The notes: generated from the letters alone by a model not told the origin. A DNA stretch of 64,000 nt from Xiphydria camelus (GCA_963678675.1 OY783195.1:11062479-11126478), one strand, 5' to 3'. Counted from the stretch's first letter, positions 1-11,085 are shown. A program made the numbers and translations.

Positions 1-436
1 GACAATTTCTCAAGCGACCTGTTGAGTTGGAGGGTAGCTGTTTATGTCTTGAATACCTTCCAAACATTGGAATGGAGTCCTAAATCTCGACCGGGACTAT
101 GACAGAACCACCCCAGTGAATAAAATGTTGCCATGATCGTTGTATCTCGCGGATTACGATCTCCCTGTCAAGGCATCCAATTCCGGCGATCCGTTCACTG
201 TGACATATTGACAGTGGACCCAGCACTGACCCTAATGGCCTAAGAACCTTGGAGTCATGCTCTGGGTGCTGCTCAGGGCAGTCCCATTTCCTTATTTATT
301 TATTTCGAAATCTCGTTTTTCTGACGTGATGGGGCTCAGATGACCTCGAGATCGGATTCAGGACGCAAAAATACCTCGGAATACCATGGTCCGGTCAAAT
401 AGTCCGGACTTTTTTTTTTGTAAACCTGTGTAATAT
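1..436. other. Unassigned sequence
   Basis: I see no coding region or repeat boundary here. A short (TTTA)n run lies near 293-305 and a T-run near 411-419. The mixed base composition suggests the end of a decayed element, but I could not assign it. Confidence 0.4.
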
Positions 437-440
437 TTAA

Positions 441-524
441 CCCGTATCCGGTGATGTGGAGTCTGAAAGACTCCTTTACACATTGGTGTTTATGGAACAA
501 AAAAAGTACGTCACCGGTTACGGG
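441..524. mobile_element. 84-bp piggyBac-like MITE with TTAA target site
   Basis: TTAA (437-440) is followed by CCCGTATCCGGTGA. The right end is TCACCGGTTACGGG followed by TTAA (525-528). The ends are near-perfect 14-bp inverted repeats starting CCC and flanked by TTAA, the defining target duplication of the piggyBac superfamily. The interior has a small palindrome (GGAGTCTGAAAGACTCC) and no coding capacity. The family call rests on ends and target site only. Confidence 0.72.
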
Positions 525-632
525 TTAAGCACAAATTAACAAAAAAGTTAAAATTGGATTTCACGGAGATGAGACACTGACCAAATTATTCACTTTTGTT
601 CGTGGAATTATCTCTTTGTTTGCTTTTTTTAG

Positions 633-830
633 TCATTGAGCTCGTGCTTTATATTTTCTTCCTCGTCTTTCTCCATTACGTAATTTATTTTCAAGATACT
701 TAATTTGTAAATTTAGTTTGGCTCTATTCTTTCTTCTAATCTTTTTGCCGTATGCTACTCTACTTCTAGAGCTCGAGGAGGATCCAGCATTATTAGGAAT
801 ATCATTAAGATTAAGTGTATCGATCTGCAC
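633..830 (-). CDS. Small basic coiled-coil ORF, possibly a TE fragment
   Basis: A 65-codon frame. It has a Ser-rich linker (residues 17-22), then an Arg/Lys-rich stretch, then a short heptad-like segment (LNLQIKYLENKLRN) and a basic tail. This resembles the basic/coiled-coil linkers found in several unnamed arthropod TE proteins. There is no catalytic motif, no partner exon and no start context that decides the matter. It may be a decayed exon or chance. Confidence 0.2.
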   Translation of the reverse strand: MQIDTLNLNDIPNNAGSSSSSRSRVAYGKKIRRKNRAKLNLQIKYLENKLRNGERRGRKYKARAQ

Positions 831-840
831 TGGAGAGAGT

Positions 841-2259
841 TTGGTCAGTTAAACATTTTTGAACAGAAGTATTCAAGGAGGTGAGATTCACGGAGGTGAG
901 AAATTTTAATAATTTCCGTTACACAGTAAAGCATTTTGTGGTTATCAAAAGTACGCGTGGTGTTAAAGAAACTTGTAGATGTGTTCTACTTATCTCCAGG
1001 TCAACAAGCAAATTAAATAAATAATGTCTTCTTATAATGTACTAACGGAGGCGAGGAATAATCTTGAATAAATATCTTTTCATACCTGTTTTATGAAATT
1101 ATCACAAACCATTTCAAGATTTACCAATGATTTTGACATTACTGAATCGTCAATACATATAAATTGATACCTTTTCGCACATCCTGAATAGATGGAGCAG
1201 TATTTACGAGATTTATAGTATTTTAACAAGAAAGTAACGGAGGTGAGATTGTTTTGGCGGACAAGACGAATTAGTAAAATTCTTTAATTTTCATGAAGAT
1301 TGAAGAAAAATGTTTGAGTGATTGCAATTAAACATTATTCTACTTATTTTACAAATATCCTAAAATTGATAATTGGTTTTTAGTTTTCTATAATACATGT
1401 AACACAGTATTGAATTCTGTATGGCCGGACAAAAAAGGTCTGCTTTTCGTGAGAATGACTCAAATAGGACCTTTCAGGCTTATGCAAGTTTAATGTCTAA
1501 TCAAAAGGATATTCCATACTAAGAGAGTAGGTATATAAATGACAGTATACAACTAATAAACTCAAGAATTCATTTTAACTAGAAGGTATTGATTTCTAAT
1601 TTGAAATTAATCCATCTCGCATAAAAATTCGTCAGTTTTTAGCTCGTTAAAAATCCCTTTAGTACTGAACTTTCCATTACGATCGCTTTTGTCGTAGGAG
1701 CTACCATCATACTTCTTATATACATGTCTATTGTTCACATTCCAAGCTCGTAAAGATGCTAGTTGTCACGTCATTAAGGTATTCCTAGCGCGTAGGAGCG
1801 ATATTTAAGGGTGCCACACGCGAGCGGGCCCCTCATAAATCAGTAATTCTACGTCATATTATAATATACTCATATTCCCTATAATACTGATAATGAATAA
1901 ATAAGATAAGGCCAATAAGTATTCAAGTTTATTATTTACATTTTCAAATTTTGGAAAAATATTCAAATTTGAAATCTGGCAATATCGCATCACATGGTTT
2001 ATGAAATGACAGGAGTACGGCCCTGAGTAGAATAACCGTATATCCGTGCAGTGCTGAAATATAACCTCTATAAATCACCGAATTCAGCGTACTGCGGTAA
2101 AATATTGCCGCCAACTCATACTCATCGAAATCTTTACTCATCGAAAAGAATTTGAATATCGAAATTTCTCCCATTTTTAAAAAATATAATAAAATTCACT
2201 TCTGTACCATTAGAGCCAGTACCTACAATTCATAACGACAATACTTCTCAGATGGCCAC
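841..2259. other. AT-rich stretch with a recurring 10-bp motif
   Basis: No supported gene. The motif GGAGGTGAG and close variants recur at about 561, 877, 891, 1046 and 1239, all in the same orientation. The remainder is unstructured AT-rich DNA. Confidence 0.4.
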
Positions 2260-2330
2260 CGGTGGCGTTCAACGTTGCTTACTGTCGCGCCATCACTCGG
2301 CCATGTACGAACCCTATGATGCAACCGATG
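2260..2330 (+). repeat. Fragment of a Harbinger-type MITE core
   Basis: The stretch around TGTCGCGCCATCA and CGGCCATG matches the interior of the complete MITEs at 8649-9485 (near 9180) and 23916-24855 (near 24380, inverted). The terminal repeats are absent, so this is a relic. Confidence 0.45.
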
Positions 2331-3107
2331 CAACGCTGCCAATTCTATTTCAGGTTATATTCTATCGTCAAAACTACGTTTTGCTGCTTACGAACATCAA
2401 TATCTTTGTCAAACATTCGGTGACCTTATATTTGTATGAACTAAAAAGATTCTATGCAATTTTCTGAAGATATGGAAATGGTTTTATTTAATGTGTATAA
2501 ATTTTAAACATGAGGATTTCGGCATTAAAATGTAGAAAAGTGGAGTCTTCCATAAGGCTACATGTTAAATTTTCTAATTTCAAAATCAAAATTCTTTCTT
2601 TAATGCCCGGTAACCGGACCTGAAACTTTTCAAAAATAATCGTACGATATTCATTTCCATTGTACAAAAAAATTAGCATTCTCTGTAATTTTTCATCTCG
2701 CGCTAGAAATACCTTAAGTACCTATAACTGAGGAGGGATCACTAAAAAGGATAGACGTAAATGCGTTGAGCGACAAGTACTTCCAGTAAATCTGGGCAAG
2801 GGGAGCACGGAGAATTTGAAAACTTTATCCATACAACGATACCTGCGTCTAATGATTAATTCTTACAATTACTTGATTGGATTAGTAAATGAAAAGATTT
2901 TTTGATAGTACGCGCGCGCGCTGGTCATGCTTGACGCATTAGTTGTTTACATACCGTTTATGATTTAGTGATTTCATTAAGAAATATATTTGTATACTAA
3001 TATTCATATATTAAATTTGTAGTGCTTTATATGGTATATTGGAACTGCATTCATATGCATTATTTAATATAAAAAGGGGACGATATAAGTGTAATAAAGA
3101 GGTGCAT

Positions 3108-3190
3108 AAGGGGTAGGGTAGGGTAGGTGTATAAGTAGGTAAGTAGGTGGTAGGTGGTAGGTGGTAGGTAGGTGTAGGGTGGTAGGTGGG
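3108..3190 (+). repeat. G-rich minisatellite (GGTAG / GGGTAGG units)
   Basis: About 80 bp of imperfect GGTAGGTGGTAGG-type units form a strand-asymmetric G-rich tract. The surrounding 2340-3700 holds no supported gene. The units are irregular and are not the TTAGG telomeric repeat of insects. Confidence 0.7.
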
Positions 3191-3708
3191 TAATTTTATA
3201 TTAATATAAAATTATTATAATAATACCTACTTATTTTTGGAATACTTGTTAAACACGCGTTACACGCAGATGAAAGTGTTATATACAAAAATGTCTCCAC
3301 ATGTCTACTATGATTACTATAAATGGCATGGTATTAAATACCTATTATAATCATCATCAAGGTAAATAGACACACAAGTTTAGCACGCGCGCATGAGTGA
3401 ACTCTTCAAGAACACGAATGACTAATGACATGAAATACTCCACATATAAAATATATCTATTGTATAAAAGGTCCTGGTTACAAAGGATCTCCAATTATTT
3501 ACTAGAATTACTCCGCCACAAATTGTACATTCGCGGATCGATTCCAGGTAGTTCGCTCTCACCCCTTTAGAAAGCTTCATTCGCCAAACACATCGAGTTC
3601 GACGTCTAAAATCATTGTAACGAAACACCTGACGGCGCGATCTGACGCCATCTTGATTAGTTAAAGGTATAAGGGCACCTCGGGTTCCCGTATTAGAATG
3701 TCACGTTA

Positions 3709-3996
3709 CAGTGGTCCCTCTATTACTTGCGCGTCTCGAGGCTGTAAATTCGCAGAATTCTGAGTTAGAGAAGCTTCGCTTCAGCCCCCACTCATCTCAA
3801 TGGAGGCGTGGCAAAAGCAAGAGACAGCGCGGTTTCTACCATTCTACGGTACCGACTTCTCCTCTCTATATTTTCATGCGCACCTCTGTGCGCACTTCAT
3901 GCTATGGCAGCAGTCGTGGCGTCACGGAAGGAGTGGGGGCAATCACTTCCCCTCTCGCGCGAGTAATGGAGGGCGCGAGTAATAGAGGGACCACTG
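3709..3996. mobile_element. pogo/Tigger-like MITE with TA target duplication
   Basis: TIRs CAGTGGTCCCTCTATTACT (left) and its reverse complement (right, ending 3996) are flanked by TA at 3707-3708 and 3997-3998. A second GCGCGAGTAAT motif sits just inside the right TIR. The CAGTGGTCCC start is typical of pogo/Tigger ends. At 288 bp it has no transposase and is non-autonomous. The sequence from 3999 to 4536 holds nothing I recognise. Confidence 0.75.
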
Positions 3997-4809
3997 TATT
4001 TCTTAGCTGTGTAGCGCTTACACGCAGCGCTGGAAGGTCAAGCTTCGCATAACGAGCGTTCCCGCGCGTACGAGTCATCCATTCAAGAAAATTCCTTACG
4101 TCACGCTTTCGGCGGTGTACGTAATGTGTTTCGAAAGAGCGCTCGAGTAGTATAAGAGGAACGCGGGTAGTATGTCGTAGGTTCGTATGGATGAAAATAC
4201 GAGTCAGTGTACGTTGATAGGAATATATGTATGTGTGCGGCGCTGCAAAAGTGTCGGGAGTTCCGCAATGAATAGGGGCTGCTATACATATGCAAGGGTG
4301 AGGTTGGGCTTCCACAACTTGTGTGTGAGTCAGGATTTAACGATCGCTCCGACCTCCGGAGACTAAATGGTCGTAGAAATATCCACCCGTATTACGACGT
4401 GAGCTCGTATACAGTCCGATTTCCCGTAGTACCTCCTTGTCTCGGGGAACGGCAACGTCGTTTGGGAGAGAATTTCGAAAATGTTTGCATTCGTCTATAC
4501 GGAAAAATTATGTGCAATCAATTATATAATTGTACATAGGGTAAACCACCCAGTTATTGGACACTTAAGCATTTTACAACGTTTGAGACCACGTTAAAAA
4601 GATATTTTTCTACCTAAAGATATGAGTGGTGGCTTGTTTTAATTGAAAATATATTGGCTTCACATTCTAGTAATTTACAATTTTAGGTTGAAAAGAATAT
4701 AATTTTCAACAATAAAAAACTGGAATAAAGTCAAAAAACTTAGTTATTGGACAGTGTTCTAATTTTTTGGAAATACTCAATCCAGTAATTGGACACACTA
4801 CTAACTCAA

Positions 4810-5977
4810 CCGTCTTATTTTAAGACACCTACATGTCTTAAAAAACTTGAGGTCACTTTTAAGACGTTTAATACCGTCTTAATACGTTAGACACTGTAAG
4901 TGTCTTCCAATAAGACACTTCAAACGTTTCATACTAAGACGGTTAGATGTATTGGAATATAAGACTCTAAAAACGTCTTACAATAATTATACACAAATGT
5001 ATAATTTTCAAACGTATATGTGAGCGCGAAATTATTCATAGTCAATATGAATACATTACAGGCGAGTCAATAAACATCGAATGTAATCATTTTTCTCATC
5101 AGAGTAATATTATAAAGTTCGATATTAAAGAAATTCGTTGGAAATGTATTCAAATCCACAATGAATCCAGCTCTCACAAATCGAAACACTCTGAAATAAA
5201 CAAATCGCGTCAAAAAATGTCCCTAATACTAATAAAAATATTGAAGTAATGATGAATGTATATTTCTAAGGAAAAGGAGGGTTACAGGAATGGATTCTCT
5301 GGAAGTGCTAGATCCAGCTTCAACCATGGCAGCATCTTGATTATTAGCGTTCACGAAAGTCTCATTGTTCTCATTGTTCATCTGCAAACAAAATATATAT
5401 AGACCATCAGACAAAACTTGTCACGTATAACTTCTCAATTTTTTAAAATTTATTTACCGTATTTTTCAACTCGTTCGAGATGACTATCGCAGTTTCTTCA
5501 GTCTCAAAAAGTTCATCCACCTTGTCAACTGGAGGGGTTCTGTGTAAATAACCTTCCCACCTGTGCAGTCTTTTAGGTTAGTTGTTGGCAATATCATTTG
5601 CATTGGAGACTGCACCAGCACAATATTCAATTCACTATTGTCATCAATTATGCTGTCATCCGCATCAACCACATGCCCGATGCTTGATGTTTTTCTTTGA
5701 TGATAATGTCTGTGTTTGCTATCATCAAACTTAATGCTGGATCGCGAGCACGTAATTTCTTAAACTCTTCCAACACAACTTCAGCGTCAGGCTGATGATC
5801 TCGTGAGAGAAATCTAACACACTTGCGTCGTTGACCTAATGCACAAAACACTGATTTTTTCTTTTTTTTCCGACATTTTTGCACAGCAAAACATGCACAG
5901 CAAACAACTTCCGGAAAATGTTTATGTTTCTGTTATCTGTGCGGAAAATGGCGTGCTTGTTGGCCGCTTTGAACTTT
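4810..5977. repeat. Left arm of internal 1.1-kb inverted repeat
   Basis: This arm is the inverted copy of 7460-8535. It starts with clustered TGTCTTA/TAAGACG palindromic motifs (4817-4985) and then carries the unrecognised two-exon gene on the minus strand. It differs from the right arm by small indels, including about 60 bp retained here near 5465-5530 and missing on the right. Confidence 0.85.
5229..5884 (-). pseudogene. Unrecognised two-exon gene, left-arm copy (frameshifted)
   Basis: I do not recognise this protein. Exon 1 (from 5884 down to about 5466) starts with a Lys/Arg-rich leader and a CxxLGQRRKCVRFLSRD segment, followed by an acidic DDSIIDDNSEL stretch. A one- or two-base indel near 5660 splits it into two frames, and another near 5525 precedes an acidic tail. 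A donor (gtaaat) and acceptor (TTGTTTGCAG) lead to exon 2 (5381-5229), rich in Asn, Glu and Ser. The right-arm copy keeps the first part in one frame. The gene may be the element's own accessory protein. Confidence 0.45.
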
Positions 5978-6045
5978 ACAACGTCTCACAGTGGGACCAA
6001 CGACCGGTTTTTCTAGCTGAAAGTCGAAGAGTATATCAATCGAGG

Positions 6046-6222
6046 TGAAATGGAGTACTCGGGGGTTTTTGGGGCCGCTGATTACGAATCCAAAGTCGGA
6101 AGTTCAAAAAACAATATGGCGGATCCAATATGGCGGAAAGGTTTCTCAAAAATTGATCGAATCTGGGTGAAATGGAGTACTCGGGGGTTTTTGGGGTCGC
6201 TGATTAGGAATCCGAGGCCAGA
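6046..6222 (+). repeat. Tandem duplication of a 55-bp unit
   Basis: GTGAAATGGAGTACTCGGGG and the following bases occur at about 6046 and again about 121 bp later at about 6167, each continuing into a GCTGATTA(C/G)GAATCC segment. It lies between the two large inverted arms. Confidence 0.7.
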
Positions 6223-6265
6223 ATTGCAAAACTTGTAGACGACGCCACAATAACAAAACAACATG

Positions 6266-7265
6266 TTAATTATCCAAATCTAATTCTAATGAGTCCAAAT
6301 GATCGGGTATTACTTCTTCTAACACAATTTCTTCATTAGAACCTTCTTCTGTTTGTTCCTCATTTTCTAATGCCTGCGGATGTATTTCCAAAAGCATTGC
6401 TATAACTTCAGCTGGAAGGTGTAGTTTCTTTTACTTATTAATTCTTGTCTGCAAATTTAATGTGGAAATTATGGGATCTGAGGTATCCATAGCTCTATGG
6501 AAAACATCTTCTAGATTATTTTGTCGGCTGGTTTTCCTAGCGTGGAACTGCCGATAAAATTTATAAACTTTATTTCTGGCTTCAGATCCCTCTTCTCCGA
6601 AATATTCCAGAGGTAATATGGTATTCTCCAGTATCTGCCTACCATGTACCAGAACTTTGTGAACGGTTGGAGGCATGGGATAAGTACCAGGAATATTTTG
6701 ACATGTACAGTATGTCCCGTGGATATAACGCAAGCATTTGAATTTCTCCCACAATTGACTTTGGTAGTGCTTGGAACGGTGCTGTAGTTAGAGTTGGCTT
6801 CAGAAGAGTGCACTGCGGAAACCTGTATGATTATTTCTCATCACTTCTACACATTATTTACCATTATTTACAAATTCAGTTAATTTCGAGGTTAGACGCT
6901 TCGATCTCCCGAATTGACAGGTCTCGGGAAGTCAGACGTTTTACACTTTTCGCTCTCGAAACACGGCTCGTGAGAACGCAGCGCACTCTTCTGAAGCCAA
7001 CTCTAACTACAGCACCGTTCCAAGCACTACCCAAGTCAAATGTCAGGGAAATTCAAATACTTGCGTTATCCACGGGACATACTGTATAATCTGATAGTTT
7101 CATGGCAAACATTTTCAAATGTTTGTGCATCAAGTTCGTACTGGCATGACAGACAAATGAGGATGATTTAAAATGTTTATAAGGGATTCGCGTCAACATC
7201 AAATGTTTCTTAGCGTTAATATACTCTACAAAAAACAGTGAAAATCTGACCTTAAACGTATGTAG
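6266..7265 (-). pseudogene. Fragment of an unnamed arthropod multi-copy ORF family, split by a MITE
   Basis: Two coding blocks flank the MITE at 6708-7084. The upstream block (about 7265-7087) ends in HKHLKMFAMKLSDY. The downstream block continues with PPTVHKVLVHG and the FHRAMDTSDPIIS segment, then an acidic tail rich in Glu. Removing the MITE and one TA keeps the frame. A TAA at 6431-6433 interrupts the tail, which then runs on in frame to a stop at 6266-6268. From memory this domain recurs as an uncharacterised protein in aphid, ant and other arthropod genomes, probably TE-borne. Function is unknown, and the 5' end is lost at the MITE hairpin near 7270. Confidence 0.55.
6708..7084. mobile_element. 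377-bp foldback MITE, TA target duplication
   Basis: The ends CAGTATGTCCCGTGGATA and its reverse complement are flanked by TA (6706-6707 and 7085-7086). The arms are inverted over roughly 108 bp (6708-6815 against 6973-7084), and the loop carries CCCGAATTGACAG and CAGACGTTT. Related sequence occurs near 36110-36305 and, weaker, near 16010-16110. It interrupts the gene fragment at 6266-7265. Confidence 0.8.
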
Positions 7266-7272
7266 AGTACAG

Positions 7273-7344
7273 AGACCAATCAGGATCAAGTATTCCGTTG
7301 TCCGTAAACCCACCACAACGGAATACTTGATCCGGATTGGTCTA
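7273..7344. repeat. Short hairpin MITE (copy 1)
   Basis: Arms of about 29 bp containing AGACCAATCAGGATCAAG and its inverse, around a 12-bp loop. The same hairpin in the opposite orientation of loop is at 8541-8648. It is non-coding. Confidence 0.75.
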
Positions 7345-7459
7345 TTCGGTAAGATGCGTGCACGCAGATACGAGCGAGTTCGAGAAAGGGGCCCATTGTA
7401 CTGTTAGGTAACGGGACCTTCCCCTCCTTTTTCGACCTCACCTCAATTCACTTTCTGTA

Positions 7460-8535
7460 AAATTCAACGCGGCCAACAAGCACGTCATTTTCCGGAGGTT
7501 GTTTGCTGTGCATGTTTTGCTGTGCAAAAATGTCGAAAAAAAAAAGAAAAAACAGTGTTTTGTGCATTAGGTCAACGACGCAAGTGTGTTAGATTTCTCT
7601 CACGAGATAATCAGCCTGACGCTGAAGTTGTGTTGGAAGAGTTTAAGAAATTATGTGCTCGCGATCCAGCATTAAGTTTGGTGATAGCAAACACAGACAT
7701 TATCATTCAAAAAGAACATCAAGCATCAGGCATGTGGTATGATGCGGATGACAGCATAATTGATGACAATAGTGAATTGAATATTGTGCTGGTGCAGTCT
7801 CCAATGCAAATGATATTGCCAACAACTAACCTAAAAGACTGCACAGGTGGGAAGGTTATTTACACAGAACCCCTCCAGTTGGCAAATACGGTAAATAAAT
7901 TTTTTTTTTAATGGAGAAGTTATACGTGACAAGTTTTGTCTGATGGTCTATATATTTTTTTTTTTTGCAAATGGACAATGAGAACAATGAGACTTTCGTG
8001 AACGCTAATAATCATGATGCTGCCATGGTTGAAGCTGGATCTAGCACTTCCAGAGAATCCATTCCTGTAACCCTCCTTTTCCTTAGAGATATACATTCAT
8101 AATTACTTCAATATTTTTATTAGTGTTAGTGAAATTTTTTGACGCGATGTGTTTCGATTTGTGAGAGCTGGATTCATTGTGGATTTGAATACATTTCCAA
8201 CGAATTTCTTTAATATCGAACTTTATAATATTACTCTGATGAGAAAAATGATTACATTCGATGTTTATTGACTCGCCTGTAATGTGTTCATATTGACTAT
8301 GAATAATTTCGCGCTCACATATACGTTTGATAATTATACATTTTTGTATAATTATTGTAAGACGTTTTTAGAGTCTTATATTCCAATACATCTAACCGTC
8401 TTAGTATGAAACGTTTGAAGTGTCTTATTGGAAGACACTTACAGTGTCTAACGTATTAAGACGGTATTAAACGTCTTAAAAGTGACCTCAAGTTTTAAGA
8501 CATGTAGGTGTCTTAAAATAAGACGGTTGAGTTAG
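7460..8535. repeat. Right arm of internal 1.1-kb inverted repeat
   Basis: Inverted partner of 4810-5977, matching from GCGGCCAACAAGCACG (about 7469) out to the TAAGAC motif cluster (8357-8530). Confidence 0.85.
7522..8101 (+). pseudogene. Unrecognised two-exon gene, right-arm copy
   Basis: Same gene as the left-arm copy. Exon 1 stays open for 129 codons (7522-7911, opened by GTG or an upstream exon), showing that the left copy is the frameshifted one over this part. About 60 bp before the donor are deleted relative to the left arm. The exon 2 acceptor has decayed from AG to AA (near 7971), and exon 2 reads to a TAA at 8099-8101. I recognise no family. The paired decay shows that neither copy is likely to be fully functional. 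Confidence 0.4.
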
Positions 8536-8540
8536 TAGTG

Positions 8541-8648
8541 TAAGGCGTAAGCGTAAGCAAATAGACCAATCAGGATCAAATATTCCGTTGTGGTGGGGTT
8601 ACGGACAACGGAATACTTGATCTTGATTGGTTTATTCGCTTACGCTTA
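8541..8648. repeat. Short hairpin MITE (copy 2)
   Basis: Arms TAAGCGTAAGCAAATAGACC and its imperfect inverse surround a 14-bp centre. This is the same family as 7273-7344. Its right end adjoins the Harbinger-type MITE that starts at 8649. Confidence 0.75.
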
Positions 8649-9485
8649 CAGCCCGTTCACACGATACGGTTTTTTCCCGTTTCGGTAATTTTACCGAATC
8701 GGTGCAAACCGAACAGCCCGTTCACACGATACGGTTTTTTCGTTCACACGATGCGGTTTGTTACCGTTTCGGTATTTTTACCGAACAGCCCGTTCACACG
8801 ATGCGGTTTTTTCACCGTTTCGGTAAAATTTTACCGAATCGGTCAGCCCCCCCTGACACTATACCTATCTCGGCTACGGCTCTAGCAAGTGTTCCGCACA
8901 CGTCGAGTGGACGTGTCAACTAATCGCCCGGGCGTCGAAACAGTGCCGCTCGAACGAATGCAAAGGATACTCAAAAACAATTTTTATTACATTCCTTTGC
9001 ACTGTTATTAGACCGTTTCTAACGTTTTATAAATTTATTTTCCGATAGAGCTTTCTCGCAATGCGAAGAACATGGCGCCATTGCATACGTAACGATATAT
9101 CGTCGCTGGCACTTTTCGCAAGTGCACAGAACGACGATATATCGTAGTCCGCCACTAAAAGGGTTAAAATCGTTGTTTATTGTCGCGCCATCATCCGGCC
9201 ATGCACGAGCCCTATCGCACGAAAACTATCCCGTCTGAACAGTTCCATACATACCACACTGCCACTAGCAACCGATTCGGTTATTTTACCGAATCCGGCC
9301 ATTCGGTTTTCGGTGACAAAATCGAACGTCAGTCGCGACCGAAACGGTGAAATTGCCGTATGAGTTTCGAAGACGTACCGTGTGAACGCGCCCGTTTAAA
9401 TATATGCGCCACTGCAGAACACGGTAAAAAACGGATTCGGTAAAATTACCGAAACGGGAAAAAACCGTATCGTGTGAACCTGCTG
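8649..9485. mobile_element. 837-bp Harbinger-type MITE (copy 1), TTA target duplication
   Basis: TTA (8646-8648) precedes CAGCCCGTTCACACGATACG, and the inverse (with one change) ends at 9485 before TTA (9486-9488). The 3-bp TWA duplication fits PIF/Harbinger. The terminal module CGTTCACACGATACGGTTTT is repeated in direct and inverted orientation. The core contains ACGATATATCGT twice. No coding capacity. Copy 2 is at 23916-24855, with the core inverted relative to this one. Confidence 0.8.
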
Positions 9486-9660
9486 TTACGGTCTTACGGA
9501 ATTTTGTGTGTGATGGCCATAAACCCTGTTCCAATCGAGCCGAAAACCGTATACCGAACGGTACACGTCATGCGCAGTAGAGTGCGCTCGTCGGTTTTTT
9601 CCTTAATAAACTATTGAATGCTAGTAGAGGTATTATATTTGTTGATGTAAATTACTATAC

Positions 9661-9793
9661 TAAGGGCCGGTTTTACCAACAGGTATAAACGCGGTATAGC
9701 GCTATACTGAGAATACCCATAAGGCTTATTGCTGGTTATTCTCAGTATAGCGCTATACCGCGTTTATACCGTGTTGGTAAAACCGGTCCTTAC
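9661..9793. repeat. 133-bp near-perfect palindromic MITE
   Basis: AGGGCCGGTTTTACCAAC opens a left arm of about 55 bp that is matched by its inverse on the right. Both arms contain GCGGTATAGCGCTATAC, itself palindromic at its centre. TA lies at both edges. This is a strong hairpin with no ORF. Confidence 0.8.
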
Positions 9794-10195
9794 TTATATA
9801 ACCTTGCTTTTCATTAACGAGTCATTGAATTTAAAAATGATAATGCGATATGATTATAATCTAGATATATCTAAGGTTACATGTGAATAATGATGCTTGA
9901 CATCACAGGTAACAAGACGTTTGAAGTGTATTATTTGTGTAAGTGTCTTACTATTTTAAGCAACTTATTCATTTAAATGTCTTACACCTGAAGAAGTGTC
10001 TTATTTTAAGACGACTAAGCGTCTTTATTTTAAGGCAGTACCATGTGTCTTATGATTATTGACGGAAAATAAATGTCTTCAGGTATGGTTTTTTATAATA
10101 TTTATTTAAGTAAAAACTAGGAATCTTGTTTTTATTTGTTTAAATCAGACTGTCCAATAACTGCAAGGTGTCCAATAACTGGGTGGTTTACCCTA

Positions 10196-11085
10196 TACCA
10201 TTTCTTGCCTTGTATAATTTTGTAGGCATATAATATTTGTTCTTTAAAAGAAAAGTTAGATAGCTTCTATGACATATACATACATACGTATATATTTCGC
10301 TATTTATTGGTTTCCATTTGGCTATTAACGTTTATAAAGTTATAAGGGCTTTTCTAACCGATCAGAAAGTGTACGTCAAATTGCCCCTATGACAACTACC
10401 GAAATTAGAGTTGTTTGCAGACATAAGGAAACAATAATGAGACTTTCAGAATATTCAAGGTAGCCTTCATTTAATTTTATTATAGGTGGAGTATTCGCCT
10501 AAGTAATCATCTAGTCTTCGACTTCGAACCGAGGATGAGAGACCGTCGTGTGCCACGCCCGATTTAGCAGTTTCAATCCATGAGTGAATTGAAATCACGA
10601 ATTGAAGTCGCGGAAGGCCCAGCTCGTAACATCGAAGAAATTGTAATTTCATTAATTTAAATATACTAGTTAGTTGCATTAAATTACTACATTACGTCAT
10701 TCCGAATCAGTCGCAGGGATTAAATTTACCTTCACTATAGTAGTGCCACCTAATCGTATATTAAGACTTACTATTCCGAGGAAATCTTCATAAATCTAGA
10801 TCGTGCAGTAACCAAATACTATTACTTATTTTAAAAAATAATAAAACATTTTATTAACGGGTAGCATAAAAGTGTATCTCATTGGAAATTCGAGTACATT
10901 CTTTTTCGCTTCAGGAGAATCTAAAGATAGATCTTAAGAGAGATTGTCCTCCTAATACTAATAGAATGTTTTCCTGATTCAGAAATTATTGTCTTAACCC
11001 TATGACCCTAATTATTGTCTTGAGTATATACATACTTTCAAGTGTATGAAATATTCTTAGTGGAATGAAAAATATTCTTAATACA
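10196..11085. other. Unassigned sequence
   Basis: I see no supported gene, TIR or tandem array. The few short open frames lack recognisable domains. Confidence 0.4.

Larger units (their letters stand above)
4539..10193. mobile_element. 5.65-kb TIR element of unresolved superfamily, with large internal inverted arms
   Basis: The outer ends are GGGTAAACCACCCAGTTATT (left) and its exact reverse complement (right), extending as TIRs of about 26 bp. TA flanks both ends (4537-4538 and 10194-10195). The subterminal motif AGTTATTGGACA or AGTAATTGGACA recurs three times on the left and twice on the right. Inside lie two inverted 1.1-kb arms, a central region with a broken gene, and several nested MITEs. 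TA duplication plus repeated subterminal sites would suit a Tc1/mariner or pogo relative, but I see no DDE transposase, so the class is open. Confidence 0.65.

Noticed and set aside
3108..3190. TAGGG-like tract considered as interstitial telomere
   Set aside because: Units are irregular (GGTAGGT, GGGTAGG) and do not match TTAGG or TTAGGG in phase.
3902..4315. 137-codon minus-strand frame
   Set aside because: Overlaps the MITE at 3709-3996 and shows no domain; a rare GC-rich patch explains its length.
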